Assembly (NCBI RefSeq): GCF_001638985.1
Contig: NW_017265142.1
Coordinates: forward strand, 1,418,572-1,482,571
Direction of reading: 5' to 3'
Length of the DNA: 64,000 nucleotides
DNA from: Phycomyces blakesleeanus NRRL 1555(-)
Lineage: Eukaryota; Mucoromycota; Mucoromycetes; Mucorales; Phycomycetaceae
Shown here one piece after another: positions 22,465-32,561 of this stretch. The notes beneath the pieces are model-generated. The model was not told the DNA's origin and did no database searches. It saw nothing but the letters and a program-made list of their open reading frames with translations. Made by a program: the position numbers and the translations under genes. Numbering within the stretch: position 1 is the stretch's first letter; every line of letters begins with the position of its first letter.

Positions 22465-24284
22465 GTTAATAGATTTTAATGGTAAATTACTAATCAAACT
22501 TCATTTTGATCATAATTAGGCTCGAATCTTCTAAACTATTAAAGATATAAATGCCCAAAATGAAAGTATGAGTAAAGTGTAGAAATTGTCAAATATAAAG
22601 GTTTGTATTATTTTATGCTCATGTAATACCAATTGTATGCTATTTGAAATAAATTCTTTCAGAATGCAAATACTAATTTTTTTCTTTCTTTCTTCTTTTT
22701 ATTTATGTATAGGTTAAACATCTTTCAGTTATTGTTATAGTTTTTCAGCTTGCTTTATACAAAGTGTCTTTTAATTAGTTAGAAATACTGCTACAAGTTA
22801 TAGAAGTACTTGTATACATATTGTACCTCGTTAGCCCCAATATTTTCAATGTGAAAAATAAATAAAAATGAATTTTTTTTAATAAATTTGAGTGTTTGTA
22901 ACCTCCTAATAAGGATACTGATCCCTAGATATACATTAAAACTATTATAACAATAAAAAGCTATCTACCAACGTTATTGGTTAAAATAAGACCTGAACCT
23001 CGTTATTCTACACATCTGATTCGCTTAAATAGGTGAAACTAATTACTATATACTGAAGCTCTATTGGCTCAGAAGAATGTTGCCAGGTGGCACTTTTTTA
23101 ACGATTTTTGCCAGGTCGGTAGTTTAATATTTGCCATTTCTTACAGTGTACTTGTCATTTTACTTCAACGATTATCCTTTCCTGCTTGCTTGGAAGATCT
23201 GTCCTTTCTTTTTGAAAAGGCAGTTGCAACATTAAGCATAATTTTCAATTGTATGATGGAAATCATATACCAAAAATTTCATACTGCTTTAGAATTAGAC
23301 ACCTGTCAATTCTGCAAGGAAAATCTGGTTCGCTTCAGTGATGCTATCAGATGAACTGATAAGATATATTTAAAGGCACAGTATGCTAACAAGCTTAATA
23401 ATAATAAATGAAAAAAAGTGCTCCAGTTAAAAGCTGCATCGGATTCATTGATGGTATATTCAATCGAATTGGCAGACTATGAGAGAACCAGGAGGCTGTT
23501 TACAATGGTCATTGCATAAGTAAATAATTACAGTAATAGTTGTTTTCTTCTGTTACTTTAACTCAATGCAATGCGAATCTATAGAGAGGCCACAGGCTAA
23601 AATATCAAGCCATTGTAACTCCTGATAGAATTATATCTTCCATCATTGGCCCTGAGACTGGAAATTACCATGACATACATATGTACAGACTGGCAGACAC
23701 GAAGAGATGTCTGTTTAGTGCATTTGATTTCACTCCTGTTGGTGGGCCTTGCTATTACTTGTATGGCAATTCAGTTTATTCTAATTCAGCACTGATAGCA
23801 AGGCCATTTAGAATAAGTAAGCAACACATTATTATCTGCTTTTACAAATAATACTCACCAACGTTTTAATCTTTTTCTTTCAGCAAATGTATCCGAAGAC
23901 AATACTGTGTTCAACACCAAGATGTTTAGAGTGAAGATCTCTGTGGAGCAGGATTTTGCTGATGTCAGAAGCTTCTTTGTGTTTTTGAAGTATTTACAAA
24001 CGCAAAGAATTGTCAATGCTCCATAGACCTCTATTATATCATTGGAACATTCTTAAAAAACATTCATATATGTTATAATAGGGGGAATCAAACCAGTGCC
24101 AAGTTTGGTATTAGTTCTCTAACACCAGAACAATACATCGCAGGTCTTTTAAGACAATAAAACTTTTATGCTAATTATTGCTTCATAAACAAATGGTATA
24201 TAGTTTAAGAAAGAAGGCAGCTTTTTATTATATTTATTATTATTTTATAATTAATAAGTTATTGAAAGCCTATTGAGATAGTTG

Positions 24285-25250
24285 TCACAGAAGAGCTTGG
24301 ATGAGCTGCGATTGCATGTCTATTTTCTTTGTCAAGTTCTTCTCCATTGTCTCAATTTGCTTATTAACTGTTTGAATCTCATCGTATATCACTGTGATCT
24401 TATTGTCAACCTTGATCTCTAACCTGTTTATGGCACCAAGCACTTTGTCATCCTCAACTTTCTCCAAGAGAATGGACGGTCCTTTATTAAAGATATAAAC
24501 AATCCTTTCTACGCAATCCATAGCAATTGGAGGCATTGCTACTGCATGTCTAGAAATGGATGTTATAAGAGCAACATGAGAAGGAGGGACAAGACTGGCA
24601 AATAGAGAGGAACCAGAAGCAACATGAGTGGAAGCAGTATTGGTGGTCTTCTGTCTCTTTCTTGCTGAATTGATGTCAGTGACAATTATTCTGAACATTG
24701 TGGCTCTGTCTTTTACTACACTTTCTTTTTGCAGTCTTCTAGACGTCTCCAACTCCTTTTTCTTTTCTTTCTCAGCCTCCGCAAATTCAAACTTGTCTTC
24801 CTTTGATAGAAAATAATCTTAATTAGAGTAATATTCCCAAATTATATTTTATTAACTTACAACTTCCATGAGGTCCGTAAGAAGCTGCTCAAGAACTGAG
24901 AACTTCTCGTATGCTCCTGTTATTCTTCTTTCTTGTCTCTGTCTAGCTTGATAATTTCCAACAAACTGGGTATATCTTCTTCTTACTGTAGGCATAGAAA
25001 TGCTCTTCAGATCTTTATCAGCCGCATTAACAAGGTCTTGAATCTCATCCCAGTCAGAGATGACCTCACCACAAGGAAGATGCTCTGGATACTTGACAAT
25101 GAGACATTTGACAAGAGCTATATCTCTTTTGTCTGATCTAACGCCATATACTTTGGAGTCAGTGGTCTGGCAAGTGGTCTTGCTAGTAGCAGGAGTGGGA
25201 GTGGAAGTGATAGTGACAGTAGCAGTAGCAAGTCTGTTATTATTCATCAT
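24285..25250 (-). CDS. Intact partner protein of Harbinger-like element 2 (301 aa)
   Basis: Two exons, 25250-24861 and 24800-24285, joined across a 60-nt GTAAGT..AAAG intron in phase 0, give an uninterrupted 301-residue protein from ATG 25250 to the stop at 24285. The N-terminal half has a Thr-rich leader, then a helical region with spaced aromatics (VISDWDEIQDLVNAADKDL, then TVRRRYTQFVGNYQ) that resembles a Myb/SANT or trihelix DNA-binding domain. The C-terminal half has charged coiled coils (AEAEKEKKKELETSRRLQKE; later YDEIQTVNKQIETMEKNLTK). It is convergent with the dead transposase, 124 bp away. Probable role: DNA-binding helper for the transposase. The intact frame beside a ruined transposase is unusual. 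Confidence 0.75.
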
Positions 25251-25263
25251 ATTGTATTAATAC

Positions 25264-25460
25264 AGTCAAAGCTCGATTTAGTGATGTTTGATTTAGTGAT
25301 AATCATGATTTAGTGATAATTACAATTCAGTGATATTTTTTTGAGTTTTTTTGTCTATTCCCTGCTAATTATCACTATTTTTTGATTTAGTAATAGTGAT
25401 GAAAAAAAGTTCCACCAAGATCACTATATTGAATACTGAGTTTGTTTTTTATAGTGAAAA
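25264..25460. mobile_element. pogo-like mini-element or remnant
   Basis: Begins TACAGTCAAAGCTCGATTTAGTGAT, preceded by TA, with repeated GATTTAGTGATAAT units, and ends near AGATCACTATATTGAATACTG. The same terminus recurs at 63694 and, lacking CAGTCA, at 63925. Such CAGT..AAGCTCGATTTAGTGAT ends are typical of pogo/Tigger elements. No transposase. Confidence 0.55.
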
Positions 25461-26049
25461 AAATTAGTACAAATTTTTGCTCAATATTTTAGAAACATGA
25501 CAAGTCAGACTACTTTACTTTTACATAGTGCCGCGTGTGGTGCTTGTATTTATAGTAAATGTTAATAGGTGATATATTATCACTGTTTTTGAGGTTTATA
25601 TAGGTTTGTAGATGTGAAATAACCTCTCTTTTCTACAAGAGAGAAAAGACAAACTCAAAAGAGAATGTAGAATTAAATATAATAAAATCAATAAGAGAAA
25701 AAAATAAGAGAAAAACAGTACTATTGATCAATTTTGATAGACTTGCACTACAGGAAAAAAAGAGGAGCCTCCAGGGGTTCCCTGGGGAGCCGCCCAGGGG
25801 GCCGCCCAGGGGGCTGCCCAGGAGGGTGAAATGAACTTACCCACTTTTTCCCTCCTATCTGTTATGAATTACTGCATAACTCTGCCCTTTAACAGATTTG
25901 AGGTTTTATTCATTTACCAATAGACATTTTTGGAACTTATACTTGACTTTTTATTGGTACTTATATATGAAAGCTTTGGTTTACAGCCCCCTTATTCTAC
26001 TAAAAAATTCTCATTTTTAGTTTATAATACAAATATACTATAGCCCATT

Positions 26050-27405
26050 ATGTCAACCCCTGACCCATTGTCCAAAGATGACAATCACTCAGGTACATGG
26101 CATGGCGTGCACCCATCCAGCATTAGAGCACCACAACAAATCGCTAAACCTAACAAGACCCTCTACCTCTTTACCTCTCTGGGTTGTGAAGCTCTCCTGA
26201 GCCAGGATGCCGTTGCTGCAGCCAGGGCATGCACAATTCACCCCACCAGTGTATGTTCAACATTGCCAAGATTGCCACTAGTGAGGACTTTTGCGAGATC
26301 CTCATCCAGACTTTTGGTGTAGCCTCCTCTTATATATCTCGCCATACTAAGACACATGATCTTTTGGTTGAGGTTCTCTTCTGGGATCCTGAAATCTGAT
26401 GTAAAGCGACTACCATGGGTCTTGACGTCAATGGCTCTTGAATTGTGTCATCTTCAGACTTCTCCTCAGATGTCAATGTTGTAAAGATCAACCTTTACAA
26501 CATCCCAGCTTGCGAAGCTACCAATCTGCGCAAGCCTCTCAAGGCTGCCATGACACTGTATGGCAAGGTCATCTACATCCATGCCTACACTGACCATCAT
26601 GGCCAATTCTGTGATGAGGCCGCAGTTTTTTTGGATATATCTGCTATTCCCAACCCTCATTCTCTTAAACCTCAAATCCATCTAGGCAGATCGTTCGATT
26701 CTCCCATGGACATTCGTTCCAAGGTCATGCCCTCCCAGTGCTGCTACTGTTGCATGGAAGGCTACTGAATCTCGTCCTGCTCCATTTGCCCTCCCCATTG
26801 TTGTTGCTGTTGCAAAACTGGTCATCTGGCAAACGAAACACTCTGCCCAACCACCCTGCCCATGCTGCTTGTGAAAAGGCTGCTGCCAAAGCTCATGCTG
26901 CTGCAAAGAAAGATGATGCCAATGAAGGCCAGGAGGCCAACCTTAGTGCTGAAGACAACACTACCCTACCACAGCCACCAGCTACTCCTGTCACTGGTGC
27001 CAATATCAAGGATGACGCCATGATACCTGATGTTGAGACACCTGACGCCTCTGCTGCCAACAGCACCACTGCCTTGACCGCCACCACGATTGTAGAGGAA
27101 GATACCAAGATTCTTGATGCCTCCACCCCCCCCCCTCTCTCTCTATTACTGACTTGGTTAAGTCTCTCGTCACTATTTGTGACGCTACCAAGGCATGTCT
27201 CGTGTACAGAAGGACTCATGGATCAAGACCAAGATCGTTTCTGGGGACATTGATGTCATTATGGGTGATCCAACTGGTACCTCCACCAACTCCAGTAAGT
27301 ACTCGTATGCCAGTTGAGAAATTATGGTTACCAACGACACCTTTGTATATATGAATGCTCCTATTGCCCCATCCAAAGCCGTTAATACCAAGCACAGCAA
27401 CACAT
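26050..27405 (+). pseudogene. LINE ORF1 (zinc-knuckle protein), broken
   Basis: Starts at ATG 26050 (MSTPDPLSKDDNHSGTWHGV). The frame shifts near 26320, and the coding trace continues in the 26445-26768 frame (VKINLYNIPACEATNLRK, HLGRSFDSPMDIRSKVMPS). It is followed by Cys-rich stretches including CCCCCKTGHLANETLC (about 26800-26850), a CCHC-like knuckle, then an Ala/Pro/Thr-rich tail. Arrangement fits a nucleic-acid-binding LINE ORF1. At least two frameshifts and a stop after MEGY. Confidence 0.65.
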
Positions 27406-27412
27406 CATCTCA

Positions 27413-30400
27413 ATGAATGAGGGATCTATTCATATTGGGACCCTCAACATTAGAGGTCTTGTAAGTACCCTTTCTACTCCTTCTTCCCCCAAATCTCTTC
27501 TTTGTTGTTATCTTCGCTCTCTTTGCCCTCCCCTCTCTCTTCTCGCCCTCCAAGAGACTCATACTTTCCCTGAACACAAACAATCCCTCAATATTCTTTT
27601 CCAGACCCAGTCTAGTCTTTGGACGAAACATTGTGGCCTGGTCTCTTTCAATCTGCTTTTGCTACTCACCTTGCTTTCTGTCTTGAATGATGAACGAGTC
27701 CTATCAGTTCTTGTCTCACATTCTTATAATTGCATTGATCCCTTCATCCTAGTCATCATGTATGGTCCTAGTCCCACCACACAGCAATATCCCTTCTATA
27801 CCGCACTTGCCAACACTCTTTCCTTGAGAACTTTTGACCACCCTATGTTCCTCCTGGGCGACTTCAACTATAACTTTCACCAACATCACACACACCCTGC
27901 AACCTGACGCCACTATATCCAGCAGAATCTCATAGACGCCATCACAGCTCCCAATGCATTGCTACTCCCCACCTTCTACAATGGCCATCAATACACATAC
28001 ATTGATTTTATTTTTCGCTCTCCAGCCCTGACCACCACTTCACCTGAAATCATTTTCCTTAACCTGACATGGACCGACCATAGCCTCTTGACCATATCAC
28101 TCACACTACAGCGTCCTTCAGGACGAGGGGTATGGCAATTCAATACCACCTTCCTTGAACATGACGAATTTACCTCCCAACTTTACCGACTTTTGACAAG
28201 GCTGTTGATTACCTGGATGCCACGGAATCCGCTGCCTCTCAATGGGATATGCTCAAACAGGTAATCAAGAACTTCATGATGGCATATGCCAAACAATTCG
28301 TCTGCTGGTGCAAGACAGTTGAGCATTCCTTGTGCAGTGAATGGCAACGCCTACTCTGCAATCCTTTGCTCCCTGGTTTAACCAAAACTGAAGCCAGAAT
28401 CACCCAACTCCAGGAATCCAAGACAGCCAATTTGGCACAACGAGCCAGCGTGCGATAGACAGAATCTGGTGAGCAGTCTAATTCATATTTCTACAGAGTT
28501 ATCCAATCTTGTACAATTGCATACTCCATTACCTCTCTCCATGACCCTGCATCTGGGAAAGTTTTCACTTCCACCTCTTCCTTGCTCGCACACACACGCC
28601 AATTCTATGAGACACTGTACTCCACTGAGCCCATTGACCTTGATGCTGCTCACAACCTCATGCAGTGCTTACCCTCATCTGACCGCCTCTCTTTGTCCAG
28701 ATCCGCCTCTCTTTGTCCAGATCCGCCTCTCTTTGTCCAGATCCGCCTCTCTCATCTGCCCCATCACTGCTTCTGAACTCGAGTCCGTATTGAACCTCAT
28801 GCCCAGCTACTCCAGCCCTGGTTTGGATGGCCTTCCTTATCCCCTGTGGAAACGGTTGCTCCTCCACTCTTATGTGCGAAAGTTGACTGTGGCAGTTTAC
28901 CAAGACGCCCTTCATGGTGTATTTCCGTCTTCCTGGTTGAACACAGTGCTGGTGCTCCTCCCCAAGGCCGGCAACACTTCTATTCTCAAGAACTGGCGCC
29001 CAATTTTGCTCAAAAATTGCGATGCCAAAATCTTCATCAAGCTCCTTACTGCTAGGCTCTGTTCTTGTATTGCGCCTCTTATCACTTCTTTCCAATCCAG
29101 CTTTATATCTAACTGGTTTATTGCTGACAATGGCCTTCTCACCCACCTTGTCATGCATCATGTTCAATTGGCAAAGCATGCAGGTGTGACTCTGCTTTTA
29201 GATCAAGAGAAAGCATATGACTGAGTCCACCTGTCCTATATCCATCTGGTCCTCTCCAACTTTCACTTCCCTGTAACTTTCATTGATTCAGTCCTATCTC
29301 TCTTCTTCTCCACTCAGATCCATGTCAACATCAACGGCTTTGTCTCAACTTCGTTCTCCCAAGGCCGCAGACTGTGACAAGGTGACCCCCTATCCCCCCT
29401 TCTCTTCAATTTGGCCTTTGAGCCGTTACTTCGATCTATCCTCCACTCACCCCTTATTTTGGGTTTCCTCTTCAACATCCCCTCTCACATTTCCTTTCCT
29501 CATCCAATTCTTTCACCCAAATCTCTCAAGTTGTTGGCTTATGCTGATGATTTGCCTATATTTCTCTCTTCCCCTTCCAAACTTGCGCCTCTGCTTTCCC
29601 TGCTCTCTGTGTACAGTAAGGCCTCTAATGCTTGCGTGAATCTTGGCAAGACCATTGCTGTTTCTCTCTCTGGGCATTTTACACCCGATTGGGGTCCTGT
29701 CCTGTCCTCGGCTGATATCACCAACCTCTACAACCACAACTCTGCCAATGCAATCTGCTCCCTAGGTTTTTCTCTTTCCTCTCATCCCTGCCAACTTGAC
29801 TCCTTCTGTTCCACCCTCCTTAGCAAGCTCGACCATCACTGTCTTGTCCTCGCACAATGTTGCCTGTCTGTCTGTGGTAAGAGTCTGGTCATTAACTCCC
29901 TCTTCCTCAGCACCATCTGGTACGTTCTGTACGTTATGTGTGCACTGCCTTCCTTCTTTACCACCATCTGCAATTCCATCCGCACCTACCTTTCCCTTGG
30001 GTTTGGTAGCCCTGCGTGGGATCTTCTCTGTCAGCCATGACGCAAGGGTAGTTTGGGAATCCTGGACCCTGAGAGCCAACAAAAGGCCCTACAACTTTGC
30101 TGGATCTTGCCCATACTTTGGGATTCACATGCTTGGGCTCAGTACATTTTTTCCTATCTCATATTCCTTCTTCAACTTCACTTTTCATCCCCTTCCCCCA
30201 CAATCACACTTCTGTACCCTTCTCACTTCTCTATATTTCCTCTCCCTCTACAACCACTCTTATGCGCTAGTAAACATCTTCTTCCCCTGACCATTCCTCT
30301 CTCAGCCCGCTTCTCTCCTGCCACTGCTCTCACTCTTCGGCTGTATGCCATCTGGACATTTCTCCCACCTTTTTCAATACCTCGCTGGAATCTCAAAGGC

Positions 30401-31163
30401 ATCTATGTCCACCACGCCTTCAGGATAGACTCCCAAGGTGGCCTCTGTCAGATACCTCCCCATGACATATGACATGCCCGCAACTGCATTATTGCCTTCT
30501 TTTGCCATCTTGATAATGCCAAAATCGTTCTGTGGTCATGGTTTATTTCCTTACCCCTCCCCTCTTTGCCAGACTCACCTCAACCAGTGGATGGCCTTTT
30601 CTCCCTTGTTTCCCTAATTCAAATCGATAGTCGCCCTCTCTACAACACTTTGACTGGTTCCCTTCAACATCACCTCCTCACGTCTCCTTCCTCTCTTCTT
30701 CACGCTGGTATTTCCTGGAAATTGTTCTGGAGGTAGTCCATGCCACACAGCACACGTTCTCTATAGTGGAAAACCCTCTGGCAAAGGGTCACTACCACTG
30801 AGTTCGTATTCAACTGCACCTCCTCTTTCCTTTCTAGTCTGAACTGTCCCCTCTGTCTCTCTGTGGTGGATGCTCCAACATTTCATCTTCTCCTGCCCCT
30901 GCAAGTTTTCTGTGTGGACATTGGTGCTGTGGCAAATGTGTCCATCCTGGTTCATTTCTGATGTTGCCTGGCTTCTCACTCATACTTGGTTTTCTCCCTC
31001 CGTATCCTCCTCTCTTCAGATTGCGATTGCCTCTATCATGGTTTACATCATCTGGTGTGTGCACTGGGCATTTGTCTTTGACAACTCCCCCTTCCTCCCC
31101 AATGTAGTTGCAGCTAAGGCAGTGACTGCCGTATATAAATCCCATGTCCTCACCTTCCCTTAG
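27413..31163 (+). pseudogene. LINE ORF2: endonuclease, RT, zf-RVT-like C-terminus
   Basis: Endonuclease: GTLNIRGLVSTL at the start, LALQETHTFPE, VIMYGPSP, LLGDFNYNFH and WTDHSLL. RT: YSSPGLDGLPYPLWK, LVLLPKAGNTSILKNWRPI, LLLDQEKAYD, QGDPLSPLLFNLAFEPLL and the catalytic LAYADDLPIF (about 29540). C-terminal LNCPLCLSVVDAPTFH with CPC(K) following resembles the zinc-binding zf-RVT region. Stops occur after NYNFHQHHTHPAT, after EKAYD, within the QGDPLSP block (where Arg is normal, so CGA to TGA) and after DLLCQP. A 20-bp triplication at 28683-28752 also shifts frame. Inactive. Confidence 0.9.
28683..28752 (+). repeat. 20-bp tandem triplication inside LINE ORF2
   Basis: CGCCTCTCTTTGTCCAGATC is repeated three times, with a partial fourth. 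Because 20 is not a multiple of 3, each added unit shifts the reading frame, so it arose after the element was dead or killed it. Confidence 0.9.
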
Positions 31164-31265
31164 CTAGCATATTTATCTCTTTATTTTTCCTTCTGTAACT
31201 ATCTTCCTCCAATTTTATTTTAAAAGGCCGCGCACTGTGTGCGTTGGTAGTACCAATAAATACAA

Positions 31266-31674
31266 AAAAAAGAAAGCTTTGATTTAAAATTCACTTTTAT
31301 TGGGTATTATAATTTTCAGCTTAATCTTATATCTAAAATCATTGGCCACTTTGCAAATAATATCCACTTACTTGGGTTTTATTTTTATAGAGCTTAGATT
31401 ATTAATCATTTTAATTGGTTCAAAAACATATTTTTCAATGAAGATTCTTATAAAAGAGTATTTTATTGGTTGTTGTAACAGAAGTAAATCTTATAAAAAA
31501 GGTTTCATTGGTTGTTGTAATAGAAGTAAATCTTATAAAAATGTTTTATTGGTTGTCATAACAAAAAAATTATTACATATAAATTATACTGGCTAGATAT
31601 CATTTTATTCACTACATATTTTATTGATAATTGATATACTATGCTATAGTACCTACCAGACACAGACTTACAAT
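31266..31674. repeat. AT-rich spacer with ~42-bp tandem repeat
   Basis: Three imperfect units (about 31465, 31507, 31548) built on ATTGGTTGTTGTAACAGAAG plus AATCTTATAAAA. No gene supported. Confidence 0.65.
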
Positions 31675-32261
31675 CTATTGTTGCTTCTTATGGTTTTTCC
31701 ATAATTGGCTGATTTTTGCAACAGGCGCCCAGTTCTTGTGGCATCTGGTAAAGTCTATACCATTGTTTCTGAGTAGACACACGTATCTAGTGCATGCCGA
31801 GTTCTTGTCTTCTTGAGATATTGCACTTCAGTTTGGATTTGGTCCTAGGGCTTGCACAGAAGGAATGGAGGCCAGTTCATTGCAGACAAGATGTGTACAA
31901 ATATTGAGAATTGCCTTGTTTTTCTTATCTAGTTCAACTCCAAGATCACAGCTCACCATTCTGTAGATGTGTACCAGTGGTATATCTTTGATATTTGGTA
32001 CAGGTCTTGGAATTGCCCTACCGAGATTCTGTGTGATTTTATATTAGGTTGTATACTTTACTTCGTTTTATTATTTCTTACATTATGAACCATTGTTAGT
32101 TCTGGGCTTTCTCAGCCATTCATGTCTTTACAAATATTGGCAATCTCAAATCTGACCAATACTTGTTTCTTTTGGAGTGCTTCTTGTCTTTTTTGCAAAG
32201 CAAGAAGTGTTTCTTGCATACTCTGAAGTACTTGGATAACTGTATAATCAGTATTGTTCAT
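31675..32261 (-). pseudogene. Partner gene of CACTA element 1, two TGA stops
   Basis: From ATG 32261 a short coiled-coil N-terminus (VLQSMQETLLALQKRQEAL) reads to a TGA after KDMNG. It continues in frame to a 47-nt GTAAGA..CACAG intron (about 32019-32065), then a second exon (NLGRAIPRPVPNIKDIPL and following) to TAG 31675, with one more TGA after LGPNPN. Both TGAs would be TGG one transition back. It is divergent from the CACTA transposase at 32562 with a 300-bp shared upstream region. I know no family for it; a role as an accessory protein is inferred from position. Confidence 0.5.
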
Positions 32262-32561
32262 GATGTTAAAAAAATTAGAAATATGAGTTTGTAATGAAAA
32301 AAAGGAAAAAAGAGAAAGAAATTTTTCTTCTGATTACTATCAGATTTATTTCGTAAAATCTATTGGTTTAACAGGATTTATTGTTATTATTATAATAGCT
32401 GCAATAACTATATACCACGTGTTATTACATCTTTTGAGTCTCTTGAAGGAATTCGAATTGTCTATATCATTGTTGCCTTCAATAGATTAAGTTTAAAGAC
32501 GCATATTGAGAAAACAATTATCTTCACTCTTACCAAAGTTATTCAATTTAGCTATTTAAAA

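Larger units (their letters stand above)
20224..23148. mobile_element. Inserted element with ~690 bp inverted arms (CACTG termini)
   Basis: Left arm 20224-20910 and right arm 22465-23148 are reverse complements with only a few percent mismatch. The outer ends read CACTGTAAGAAATGGCAGG and its complement, resembling CACTA/EnSpm termini. No matching 3-bp target duplication is visible (TGA left, TAC right). The centre holds a solo LTR (20911-21454) and about 1 kb of AT-rich sequence, including another CACTGTAAGAAA terminus at 21891. No transposase is present, so it is non-autonomous or rearranged. Confidence 0.75.
19919..24160 (+). pseudogene. Harbinger-like DDE_4 transposase 2, split by a 2.9 kb insertion
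   Basis: The N-terminal part runs 19919-20223 (from ATG, MLSNTSLIRRFGYLMSN). The rest runs 23149-24160 and contains QRLSFPACLEDLSFLFEKAV, GFIDGIFNRIGRL (first catalytic D), YQAIVTPDRIISSIIGPETG, the LYGNSVYSNSALIARPF block (usual form LYGDPAY, so the second D is N here), VSVEQDF-type residues near 23950 and a C-terminal SLTPEQYIAGLLRQ before TAA 24158-24160. An intron is likely at about 23819-23883. TGA stops occur after KEMEHV and after NRIGRL. The element at 20224-23148 sits exactly between the two halves. Family resemblance is to the large fungal/animal DDE_Tnp_4 transposases; certainly inactive. Confidence 0.75.
25760..31265 (+). mobile_element. L1/Tad-like LINE (copy 3 family), decayed
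   Basis: A separate LINE family from the two at 6653 and 13452. A GC-rich leader with repeated GGGCCGCCCAGG-type units (25765-25835) precedes ORF1 (26050) and ORF2 (27413-31163). The 3' end reads AAGGCCGCGCACTGTGTGCG then a short A-rich tail (31230-31275). Many frame breaks. The higher GC and pyrimidine bias of the ORF2 strand contrast with the AT-rich flanks. Confidence 0.85.

Noticed and set aside
26682..27219. Minus-strand frames of 74 and 108 aa
   Set aside because: Shadows of the decayed LINE ORF1 on the plus strand, produced by its GC-rich repetitive codons.
28683..28752. Regular repeats that could suggest a CRISPR array
   Set aside because: The 20-bp units are directly adjacent without spacers, inside a LINE ORF2; a eukaryotic context also excludes CRISPR.
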